From assembly GCA_037893225.1 (NCBI GenBank), contig JAZGUH010000925.1:1-64000 (forward strand): DNA of 64,000 nt, read 5' to 3'. Numbering within the stretch: position 1 is the first letter of the stretch; every line of letters starts with the position of its first letter. The notes beneath the pieces are model-generated. The model worked only from the letters and a program-made list of their open reading frames with translations, did no database searches and was not told where the DNA came from. Positions 42,272 to 53,800 of the stretch are shown here, piece after piece. The stretch is from Hippasteria phrygiana. Its lineage: Eukaryota; Echinodermata; Asteroidea; Valvatida; Goniasteridae. The translations under genes were made by a program, and so were the position numbers.

Positions 42272-44188
42272 GATTTCTTTTTAGGGCATCACCTGACCAA
42301 AAAACGGCAACATTTCAAGATCGTTACAAGATTGGAATCTTCATTTCAAAATGTTAAGAAATATAGGGGGCCTACAATGTACAAAATTGAAATTTGACTT
42401 TTTTCAAATTCCAGGATCAATAACCACAAAATGTTCCAGTTTACCATCACATTCAATAAGCAAAATCCACGAATTATCCATTACTTTAACATAGCTCCAT
42501 GACAATGCCCAGTAGTAGATGAGTCAACAGTCAGTTTTCCTATAAGAAACATGTCTTTTTAGGAGCTCCGTAGCACAGTCAAGGTTCGACCAGACAATAA
42601 ATGGTCACATGATTTGGTTTGCTTGGATACTGACAAGCAGACAGCACACTGTGAACATTTTCACTGACATTAAATACACTTTTTACAGGCTCATATTTGT
42701 CCCTGAACATTTGTATAATATTGACAAATAAATAGCTGCTGACGAGTTTTCATTCAAAACTCACCGACATAGCCTTCAGTTTCCACATTTGTTGGGCTGG
42801 CGGTGGAACACGTAACGCACACAAAAAAATCAACTGGTTGTGTGGTACAAATCTGCGCGTGCGTCGCTACCTGTGACGTAGGTCAACCCTCGAAAACTGG
42901 ATGCCTCGAAACCATGTACGCGGACGATATATATAGGCCTAAACCATAGAGGAAGGAAAACTGCATGACAACTGCTGTAAAGCATGTAAGAAAATAAGCC
43001 AGTTCGATGTTTCGCTCGCGCATGCGCCAACTCCCTGACGACAGTTTTTGTTGGTGATAAACAAACGTTTCCGCTCGATAGCAACGGTCTTGGACACGCG
43101 TTTTTCCATTACAGCTTGGATTTCTTCATATTACAAGTCTAAATTTTCCAAACCTGTCAAAATGTTTGCCATCATAGGAAACCCCATTAAACTATAACTT
43201 GATTTTGGACTCGGCATTTTATCGCTCAGAACAAAAAAGTTGTGATTTTTCCCGAACCCCCGCACATTGTCCGGGCCCACTGGACGTTCAGCCCGTGAGA
43301 CACGGGCAAAATTAGTTCCAATTATCTCTTTGCACAACGCAGCAACACGGAACATGCGTCGCGTACTGCGAGCCAGACTAAATCTGGCAATGGACTTATG
43401 GCATCCACGCACAATACGCATACGGTACCAGTCTGGTTTCCGCCATGCAAGATGTCTCGGGGTTGTTACAAAATAATCGTTTTGCTTCTGTACTCGATCT
43501 ATAAAAATACTTGTTGACCAAGTGCGCCTGGTTTGTCTGATTTTCTTTTTATATCACCCTGTTTATAATAGTTTGGACTTCATGTGTACGAAGATGCCAA
43601 ATTACCTCATTTAAAAAATATTAATATTCGATTGGAAGTACAGCGAAATCATAGTAAATTAAATCCTATTCACGACTTTGACAAAACAATGGTGCGCCAT
43701 GCTAAGCTTCGGCAATAAATGGCGCATCACCAGTATTAAATCAAGTTCAAACGCGTGCTCAATGCTTAGAGCCTGAGTTTGGCTATGGCACCGCAAAAGA
43801 CCACAGAATTAGGCCGAACTATAGAATATGACAATGGGCAAACTTCAGATGATTTATTATTTAATTCCACAACAAAGTACGTGCCAGCCACTTACCTTTA
43901 ATAAGTTTAGAATGAATTTCCTATCAAAAAGAACAGCTAATTTATGAACTGCAAGTTAAACTGAAAAGTTAAGACGAAAAGCATCAACAGTACAGTGTGG
44001 CGCATGGTCATCTTAAAAAATAATTCACTTATCAACAAAGTACTACTGTAAACAAATGAATTTCTACGTTCCTTTTCCATCGAAGTCTAAAGAGCAAAAG
44101 TACAATTAACATGAATGCAGTCTAAAATAAACCAAAAAAGTATATGACACAAGTTGTAGACCCTATACATTTACACGAACATAATTGG
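42272..44188. other. Unassigned intergenic sequence
   Basis: A mildly CpG-rich stretch (42840-43450) could be an old promoter or exon region for the minus-strand zinc-finger exon, but no exon could be supported. The rest is AT-rich. Confidence 0.35.
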
Positions 44189-45140
44189 CTTTTCCGAAAT
44201 TTTTCGGAAAAGCCTTTGTTTTTGTTCTGATTATTTTTTTTCTTCTCCTTCTTCTTGTTCTATCAAAAATGCCATAGACAAAGCACACGTTTTATTCTCA
44301 CCGCGACTTTTGCCATTAAACAGACTTCAATCCTAATGAGAGTTTGCATAGACTTGGACCCTATACCGAAGTAGTGCCTATTACTCTGACGTCATGATGA
44401 CGTCATCACGTGGCACGTGACGTCATCTCAAAAGTGCGTTTTTGAAGGGCCTAAATCTAGAGAACCCTATGTCCGATTGAGCTCAAACTTGGTTTGTTGG
44501 TGGACCGGCTTGTGTTATAGATGAAAATCCACGTGACGTCATGATGACATCATCATACGAATTTGCAGTATTTTTTTAAGTTTTGAACCCTTAAGCCATA
44601 TCTCATCAACTGAACATGCTAATTTCGAAATTCTTTTTGTAATAGGTTTGTTAGATCATAGATACTTACATATAAATGTGAAAAATGTATGACGTCATCA
44701 TGACGTCATCAAAAATGTGCTTTTTTGAAATACATATAAGGGTAGGTCCGATCGTCACAAAAATTGGTGGGTAGGCAGATATTGTCACTAGCATGCATAA
44801 TCCGAAGTGACGTCATGATGACGTCATCGGCTGATTTTCTATGATTTTTTAAATGTTTCAAATTTCATTATACACTCAAAAACTTACTGTCATTGATCAG
44901 ATTGACTACAAACTCGATCCAGGCAAAGACCACGTTGCAAATGTTTGCTTCGACAAGTACAGTTGTGATGACGTCATCGTGGGTCACGTGACGTCATCTT
45001 AAAGGTGCACACTTTAAGGTCCTATATCTAGAGAACCGTAAGTCCGATTGGGTGCAGTCTTAATGCTGATAGGCCAGGATTTGTTACAGATAAAAAAAAA
45101 TGATGTGACGTCATGATGACGTCATGATGACGTCATCTAG
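44189..45140 (+). mobile_element. Truncated copy of the TGACGTCA-rich Helitron-type element
   Basis: Starts TTGGCTTTTCCGAAATTTTTCGGAAAAGCC with the same (T/C)-rich follow-on and the ATAGACAAAGCACACG module start, and contains about thirteen TGACGTCA octamers. Similarity fades after a triple TGACGTCATGA repeat at 45105-45140, with no hairpin or CTAG end, so the 3' part is missing. Confidence 0.7.
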
Positions 45141-45974
45141 AGGTCATTAAATTCAAGTCAAAATTTGGTATATTTAGCAATCTCTTATGACAAAAACCTT
45201 CAGAAGTTTTATACACTGTATTTTTGTGTACCTAATTCCAAGTTCCCATGATCATAGCTCACTTCAGCGTCAAAATATACCCATTTCAATATTTAGCCCC
45301 AAAACAATATGATAACAAAGGAATTCTGGGAAGGCAGTGTAACCATGGGTGTCACGTTGCACGTTCTTAATTTATCCTACAATCCAACGTAAACTTGTGT
45401 GTGGAGTTGCGCTGTACGAGCGAAATCATATAGCAGTGCATGTTTGGCGTAAATCTGTGTGTTGTTGCGGTGCTTTTTGGAACTGTGCTTTGTATACGGA
45501 GCTTTGAGCGCCAAGGGATACCATTTCCTTGCACTATGATTATATAATGGCGTACGGACTGCATGGATTTTCCTCGATGTGCCTCTCGGAATTGAACGGT
45601 AAATTTCACTTTTTATCCGGATGGTAGGTGAACCTTAGTACCTCTATCTTAATCATGAAACTCCACTTGTTCCTCAAGTGGCGTATCTAGTATTTTGGTG
45701 GTCGTTAATGGTGAAATCCGATGTTTTGTTGGGTCTTCGGACGTACTTAATTAATGAATAGGAAAACGCCGCACACGTACTTGGACACTACTATTGCTAG
45801 ATCATGTATACAAACCAATGCTGAGGGCAGCAGGCCTGGCAACCTTGTTTCAAAACCGCGGTTCAAAAACTTCCTCAACTCCAACACTTCGTACACTTTT
45901 TCTACACAGGGCTTTTGGTGCAAGTGTCCAACTTCGGATATCATTTGTGATGACCGACGCGCGCCCTATCCGAA

Positions 45975-46050
45975 CTACTGTATAGCCTAGTGGATAGAGC
46001 TTGTGACTCCCGACCACAGGGTTCTGAGTTCGATCCTCGCAAGGGAAGGG
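45975..46050 (+). mobile_element. tRNA-like SINE head abutting a Helitron-type element
   Basis: TAGCCTAGTGGATAGAGC (A box) and GAGTTCGATCCTCGC (B box), about 40 bp before the TTTTTGGCTTTTCCG start at 46087. Confidence 0.6.
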
Positions 46051-46086
46051 ACTGTTTTCTCCACATCTTTTTTTGTTTTTTCTTCA

Positions 46087-47150
46087 GCAATTTTTGGCTT
46101 TTCCGCAAAAATGCAAAAAAAAAACGTTTGTTTTTGTTATTATTTTTTCTTCTTTTTCAAATTTTATTCCTAACTGACTTCGCGCATAGACTTTCTAGAC
46201 GGCACTTTGGTCATCAAAAAACTTTGGATCTTAGTCAGTTAGCATACACATAGACATAGCAAAGATGTGTGCTGCAGAGTGACGTCATCATGACGTCATC
46301 GTGTGTCACGTGACGTCAACTTAAAGGTTCAATTTTTAAAGTCCAATATCTCCCGAAGTAAATGTGGGATTTCATTTCGGACTGAAGTTTTGTTTATATA
46401 AAGACAAGGATGTGTTACATGTGAAAATTGGGTGACGTCACGATGACGTCATCATGTGATGTTTTTTTTAATATTGAATTTTTGCATTTTTAACCTTTTT
46501 TTCAAGATATCTAGCGAACGAAACAAGGTATTTTCTAAATTGTTTTGTTAATAGCTTTGGTATGTGACATAGATATGCACCAAGTTGGGTCACTTGCGTG
46601 ACGTCATCTTGACGTAATCAAAATTGTGGTGTTTTTAATACACATAAACAAGATGCGATTGTAATAACAATCGGTGACACAGAACAAGACCACATTGCGA
46701 AAGTTTGCTTTCACAAGCGCCCTATTGATGATGTCATAATGGGCCACGTGATGTCATCTTAAAGGAACATTTTTGAAGGGCCCATATCTAAAGAACCGTA
46801 GGTCCGATTGACTTCAAAGTTGCTATGCAGGTAGGCCAGCATACGATTTGATATATATTTTTTTTTTTTTTTGCACATTTAAGCCAATATCTCATTAACG
46901 GAACATGCTAAATTCGAAATTATTTTTGTAACAGGTCTGTTAGGTCATATTTCAAATGAATACAACAATTTGTGACGTCATAATGACGTCATCAAAGGCA
47001 TGATTTCTTGAAAGACATAAAGGTAGGTCTAATCGCCATGAAACTTGGTGCTTAGATTTGTCAATAATAAGCAAAAGTCGAAGTGACATCATACAAAATA
47101 ATACGGAAAAGCCCTATGTTCTGTTCATCAAACAGAACATAGACCTCTAG
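46087..47150 (+). mobile_element. Short full-length copy of the TGACGTCA-rich Helitron-type element
   Basis: From TTTTTGGCTTTTCCGC to a perfect 12-bp hairpin (CTATGTTCTGTT, loop CATCA, AACAGAACATAG at 47114-47142) and the terminal CTAG followed by T. Only one A-B pair of modules is present, about 1.06 kb. It directly follows a tRNA-like SINE head at 45975-46045. Confidence 0.75.
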
Positions 47151-47404
47151 TTAAATTATAAGTTGGTAAATTGTTTTATATAAATAAAATCTATTTTTTT
47201 TTCAACTTGTGTATTTTCTAATTCTTCGTACCCCTTTATAGCCCTACACACCCTCTCAAGTTACATAAAGTTTAATATTTGTTATATTTCTATGTACATG
47301 TAACCGTTCTGCAATTCCACTGCTGACGGCAAAAGAATGGAATACATGTAATAAACCACGAATAATAATAATAAAAACATCGACAGGCAACCTGTGTTGA
47401 AAAT

Positions 47405-47516
47405 ACCATGCCCTCAATAATAACCTCGAAGGGTTGTGACCGCTGTGATTGGACCTTGCCTTCGGCTCGGTCCGGTAACAGCGGTCACGCCCCTCCTCGA
47501 TTATTATTGACATGGT
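47405..47516. repeat. Hairpin MITE with CCATG ends
   Basis: CCATGCCCTCAATAATAA, GTGACCGCTGT on the left; ACAGCGGTCAC, TTATTATTGACATGG on the right; GC-rich loop CTTGCCTTCGGCTCGG. Confidence 0.75.
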
Positions 47517-47951
47517 AAAGACCGGGTCATCACACTTTTATCAAGTTTTTCACGCATTTTTCATGCATATATGCCGTGGCGGTTAAAAGTTTTTTTTTTT
47601 ATATAATGGACTGCCCGATCATGAGACATTTCTTTTTTTACATACGGGAACTATTAACGGGAAAGTTCTACATTGTATTAACCTCCGTCCACAAAAAGTT
47701 ACTGTCGACAAAAATGCGGCATTTGACATTGCTAAGCATCAAAACTTTTCTCTTAACCCCAACTACCCCAAGCCTTACAAACTTCAACAGCAGAATGTTT
47801 TGAATTTTGATGGTTCAGGACTGTAGCACCTTGGCACCATTACTTTACATGGAGCTATGATGCCCCAATTTGTCTAAGTCCAAAGAATGTGCCATAGGTA
47901 TACTGCACAGTGTTGGATTTTGACAGGTTAGGGTTAGTGTTAAAGTCGTCA

Positions 47952-48008
47952 AACAGGCAAAAAGGTATTTGAATGTTCGTTTAACAGTCAAATATTCGGG
48001 ACAGCCTT
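47952..48008 (-). mobile_element. hAT-like terminus, inverted relative to 23089-23145
   Basis: Reverse complement reads AAGGCTGTCCCGAATATTTG, continuing to CATTCAAATACCTTTTTGCC, closely matching 23089-23145. Confidence 0.45.
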
Positions 48009-48190
48009 ACAAACGGTCGAGTGGTCTGACATTCATGCAGACTGATCAGTAGAGTACAGCGTTAGGGAAATTTTTCGCCTTCCTCTCTGTCACTACACTG
48101 ACTAAAATGATCTTTTACAATCTTTGATTTTTAGTATAAAGTTCTGCCTTATACACAGTAGTCACAACAAATCAGTGATGTAATGCCTTG

Positions 48191-48433
48191 CAGGGCTGTA
48201 GTTGAGTCCATCACAAGTCCCTGCAAGTCCCTGCAATTCCCCCACAAACCCTCACAAACCCTCCAGTCCTAATCCCAATCACAAGCTATTCACATGAGCT
48301 TTGACAAAGGCATTCCTTTGTCAATGTTAATCCAGTTACTTGTGACCAGCTTTATGAAACTTAAAAAGGACTTCTGACTGGGCTCGCGAAAGGACTTGTG
48401 AAAGGACTTGCAGTATACTCGACTACAGCTCTG
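48191..48433 (+). mobile_element. hAT-type MITE, 243 bp
   Basis: Ends CAGGGCTGTAGTTGAGTCC and the inverted CTCGACTACAGCTCTG, with the imperfect 8-bp duplication ATGCCTTG/GTGCCTTG. The interior matches the element at 57633-57826 (TCCTAATCCCAATCACAAGC, GACAAAGGCATTCCTTTGTC). Confidence 0.8.
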
Positions 48434-49539
48434 GTGCCTTGATGCTGATCCTTGGCCTTATGGCTGGATTTTAGGGCCTTGGCCATGCGGGCAAAAGCCT
48501 TGGCCTTGAGGATAAATGCCTTGCCATTTTCAATGTCTTGCCTTAAGCTTCAAAGCCTTTAGATTTTTATAATAAAAACAAAAATTATACATTAATTTGT
48601 TTGAATTCGTGCTGTTCTGCAATCATGCAACTCATATCTGGGTCAGCTCTCTGCAAAGTCTGCAATCTAATTTATTAATTCTACAGCTACACACATCTTG
48701 GGTATCTGCGTTGACGAAATTTCAGTTTCGCATTATGCATATTGCATACTAACGTTATTACCATGATCCCATTTTATTGCAGTTTTTCCCCAAAACAAGG
48801 TTCTATTTTGTCTGTGTACAGAACCATAACAAAATGCACAAAAAGGTTCCTCAAACTAAAATGTATAATTTTTTTAATTTATACTTTTTAAATTTGAGGA
48901 TCAATCTGTTATTTTCAAGTACCCTGATGCCCACTATAAACAGCTTCAGGTATCTGTAATAATTGTGATGATGTGAGACACTTTATGAGATAATGGAAAT
49001 AACTTTTCCACTATGAAAAATGTTTATGAAAATCTTAATCATTATTTAATCAATAATTTTATTGAATGCCAAATGATTGATTCATTTATCATGTCCAGGC
49101 TAAACAATGTCTGGCCAGGATTTACATGGTAAATCAAAACAATTACTGATCAAATAAAGAGTATAATTTTCATAAACATTTCATAAAAATGGGATACATA
49201 ACATCAGTTGTAGACATTAGCAAACTTGGTTTAGATTACTACAGATATGTGCGGCATTATAGAAGTAAACCATTCTTAAAACATTTCTCGAACACCATTT
49301 TGTTTTGGTCAAACTTAATAACAAAGTGAAATCCTGACGACCTGAAGTTGTATTTTGATAGGAGGCAGTCACGATAATGTGTGTAGGAATATTCTGATTG
49401 CAAATAATGACAGTTTCTTCTCTTGATAAAGGCAACTTATGATGGTGTGGCTACATTCTATGAGTGGGCCCATGGAGGGAGGAACCTTCCTCCATGGTAG
49501 CCTAAGCCCGTTTCACACGAGCACTGGAAACACATCTGC
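48434..49539. other. Unassigned AT-rich sequence upstream of gene B
   Basis: No features recognised; repeated GCCTTGG words at 48435-48560 are low complexity. The non-coding first exon and promoter of gene B may lie here or further left. Confidence 0.4.
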
Positions 49540-49853
49540 GATATTCACTGGGCCAGGCATGCAACTTTTCCTCGGATCAGCTGATTTTTTTTTTTTTTCA
49601 CTTCACACTTATTTGCCATTGAAAATTGAAAAACACTGTGCAAAGTCTTGTAAAGATTGGAATTTCCTTGTTTTTTGTTAAATCCAAGTTGCATGCCTGC
49701 TGGGCATTCACGTACATAATTTTTAGAAAAAAGAAGGAACTTGAGTAACTCCAAATTCTGCTTAACTCGAAATTTGATCCCATATTTTTGGCCATGAGGT
49801 CTGACTTATCAAGATTTCACTGTATATGCAAGCATTACTTCAGACCCATGCGG
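49540..49853 (+). repeat. 0.3-kb direct repeat upstream of gene B exon 1
   Basis: From GATATTC.CTG.GCCAGGCATGC to TTACTTCAGACCCATGCGG. The same sequence recurs at 52833-53582 beyond exon 2, about 90% identical by eye. No termini or frames recognised. Confidence 0.75.
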
Positions 49854-50765
49854 CACCAGAAAAACGTGTGGCACAACCTGTTATTTTAAGATTTATGTCA
49901 GCAAAATCCGTAAAAAGATAAGGCACAAATCAACATGTATGTGCCACTTTGAGTGACCGTATACTGTGCCGAGAACATCTAACACAGAAAATGCAAGCTT
50001 TCTTGCACTATATTGCATGAAAATATCCTGAATAAAGTCTCAAAATTAAAGGTTGTGCAAAGTGTTTATAAATACAATTCTGAACACAAATTAATTGCTT
50101 TTTCTCCTCACTGATTTTGGATGGGGAGTATTAAAGTAAAATCTTTACAATATTTTCCCCGATGGCCACTACATTTTTCTTTTAAGATGACTTTCTCCAA
50201 TATTGAAGTCCCCAAATTGATTCAAAATATGTGATACAGTACATCCATTTTTTGGAAAGAGTTCCATATCCGGAAATCACCTATTTTCCCTTAATATGAC
50301 TTAAAGAAACTACCAAAAAGTGTAAATCTAATGAAGAAACAAGAATTCAGGTGGGATAATTTTCAACTTATTCTTTGAAAATACTTTGACTTTTTCTGTC
50401 ATGGCCCATAGACTTTGTGCAAGAGGTATAAGTGAAGTCCGGATATGGAACTCTCCCATTTTTTTTCTTTCCCTTTACATTTGTATGGTATTTTAGGGAG
50501 AAGGGGGGAAAAAAGCATACGGCTGCATAAAAGGAAGTGGGCGGCGACAACACTAAAAATAAAATTATTTTGCCTAAAGTGAAAGTCGAATGTGATCATT
50601 TAGTGCTACAGAGAGTTATGCTAGGCTGGCACAGTGTAAATATTAGTGGATTTTGCAATGTGATTCTGAAAAGAAATTCCGTTTTCCTGACATATCTCTT
50701 TTTCACAGCACAATTCTGTCTCATTTTATACACCTGAGGTCCCTGTAACCATCATAACTACCAGC

Positions 50766-50889
50766 ATGGGCAAGTTACAAGCATTTGAGGTGGTCTTTGA
50801 AGGAGACGACTTCGATGTGTTCAGCTCCGGACAGATCGTAAATGGTTTCATCAAGATTGTTCTCTCGGAACCAAAGAATGATGTCGAAT
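50766..50889 (+). CDS. ARRDC: Gene B coding exon 1
   Basis: Codes MGKLQAFEVVFEGDD to NDVE, ending in phase 1 before GTGAGT; 124 nt as in gene A. TCTTTTTCACAG ending at 50708 is a strong acceptor, so 50709-50765 is probably 5' UTR and a non-coding exon should lie upstream. Confidence 0.87.
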
Positions 50890-53800
50890 GTGAGTAACGT
50901 GGGACATTCCATAAATATGAGGGCCGGTGGTAAAAATGTACATTCCTATGCTATCTTGGCGGATCTGTCGTGTATAGTTAGTCCACATGTACACGTATTG
51001 TATACGTTCGAGGACAAGAGGAGAAAGAAAATACAAAGGAATCTTTCTTGTCCTCGGGAGTCGGTCTTTTGTTAAATTCGGACCTTGGACATAAAAATAT
51101 GTGCTTAGTCTGTGGGGTTGTGTTATATTAGGAACAATAGAAAACAAAGCATTGTCCTCGGTAGTATTGGAAAACACGACTGTGTGTTCGTTTTTGTGTT
51201 TTTATTGTGTAACCATCATCAATATGCACTAAATAAAAACCAACAAAATTTGTATCATGAGAATGCATTGTCCTAATTTTGGTTTTTAAAAAAACCTAAA
51301 TGTTAACTTTTTAGTCAAAACGTTGACATTTAAACACTGCATTCAAAAGTGTGATTTTCCCTTCTTTTTTTAGGGGTTATCTTGGTTATTTGTAAACTAA
51401 AATGATGGATAACACACCAATTTTGACAATAAAACTCACATTTCATAAATAATTAGATTTTGTTCTTTACATGAGAGGTTTGGCAAAAATGGGTTTCCTT
51501 TGTAAACTTTGGTGTCCCCTAAAAATATTTACATGGGGAACATTACTATTGACCGTATCCTCCATATTACATGTAACTATTGTATCTGTTCAATTTTGAT
51601 GGCTAGTTTAAGCTTATACTTTGTTTCAAAGTATTTGAAAGTTTAACAAGAAAAAATATGGAAATAAGAAAAAATAAGAAAAAATATGGGTATCTAAATT
51701 TTGACACTTCCCCTTTGGTGTCCCCCAATTTTTTTACGTTGTGAAACTTTGTGGTTACATTAAAAATATTTGCCAGGCTTAATTTGTGGATATTTCTAGC
51801 TAAAATGTAATCTGGATGCAGGTTTTTAACATGCATTAAAACTTTGTGAAATTAGAACAGAGATTTTTCTTTTTTTGCCCTATCCCGACGTAATGTATGA
51901 AGCACTGTATACTCGGTGCTTTCCGAGAGCCTGTGTGAAAAAATTCACAGGCTTACTCGGGCGGGATTCAAACCCACTACTTCCTGCTTACTAGTGCAGA
52001 TGTCTTAATAACCACTCGACCACCGAGCTTGCCAGGGTCGGCTGGCCGATTCGAATCCAATGCAGCAGCAGGTGCCGCATAATCAATGGAATTTTCACAT
52101 TGATTACGCGGTATCCGCTGCTGGACAAAAGCTGGCTGCAACACGTTTCTGCTGATTTCTTTCCACATATTGCAGCAATTAGGATGAAGTTTAAGGGCAA
52201 GGCCCACACTCATTGGATGGACGGGACTGATGACGAGGATTTAAAGACCTACTCGGGCAGGGAGACATACTTTAAGGAAAAGCTGACCTGCTTTGGGAAA
52301 GGTAAAGCCTCCATCTCCATATTACCTGTACAGTGAAATCTTGATACATGTAAAGTCAAAACCAGTTAAATCGGGAAAAAAACAGTTAATTCAAGTAAGA
52401 ATTTATTCCCGTGAAAAGAATAGTAAATCATGTACAATATAAACATGCCCACACTATTAAACTTGAAATTTCGGACCAGTAACTCCGGATAAGTAAAACT
52501 CAAAATTGCCAGGTGCAGAAATAAACTTGCATAATTAGGCCACAGAAGAAATTGGAATCCTTTTGTTAGGTTAAGGAATCTCCCAGGACCCCAATCAATA
52601 AACCTAAACTCGGGTATTGATCCGGTATAGATAAGCAACAAAGAGGCTATTAGCATCTATATTATCATTGGAGCAGCTGCCTATTCCCTGTGGTGTAACT
52701 TACAATCATCAAAGCCAACCGCAGGTGATGACCAGCCCAGGAAGGCAGAAGTCGCAAAGTGGCTGCAATGGTCACCACAACCATGTGCTGCAAGCAACCA
52801 TGATGCAGTTGGCAATGATTCAAGTTACATGGGATATTCGCTGTGCCAGGCATGCAACTTTTCCTCGGATCAGCTGATTTCCTCATTTTTCACTTCACAC
52901 TTCGTCACCAACACCACGAACTGACACTCTCTAGCGCGTGAGTGCCTGCACACGCGCGTATTTTACAGAACCGAGTAATTTTCGTTTTTATGAACTGACA
53001 CCCAAGTAGGGGAGCGCGCGCTAACCACATTTTCATTTTCACGAACTGAAACCATTCTTAATTTCACAAGTTTTAGAGGTTTTCAGTTTAATGTTTCTGT
53101 AAACCCACAAGTATACAGATGGAGTAGGTTCATGTCAAAGCTTTTAAAGCATTTATCTTGGAATGGAATTTCCGCTACATGCTTGCGTGTCAATTCGTGA
53201 AAACAAAAATTCTTCTCTAGCGAGTCAGTGCCCGATGTGCGCGCGCACACACCTGGGTGTCAGTTCGTGAAACCGAAATTTACTCAGTACGTGGTTTCAC
53301 GAAGTGACACCCAGGTGCGCGTGAGTGTCAGTTCGTGAAAATGGTGATGACTTATACCATTGAAAATTGAAAAACAGTCTTGTAAAGATTGGAATTTCCT
53401 CGTTTTTTGTTAAATTATCAAAGTTGCATGCCTGCTGGGCATTCACGTACATAATTTTTGGAAAAAAGAAGGAACTTGGGTAACTCCAAATTCTGCTTAA
53501 CTCGAAATTTGATCCCATTCCCATGAGGTCTGACTTATAGAGATTTCACTGTATATGCAAGCATTACTTCAGACCCATGCGGTTGTGTTTTTGTTTTTGT
53601 AAAACTGCTAGGTGCAGTGGTGCAATGGGGGAAGGGCTTTGAGGGTTTCACCCCCCCCCCCCCCCCCCCTCCCTCTTCCTCCCTCGTGCAGAAGAGTATA
53701 ATGCATGTTGGTGTTGGACCCATGCTTGTTGACACGGCACCACTGGTATCAGAAAGACTCCAAACCTGACCTTAAAGGCCGTGTACGTGATTGGTCATTG

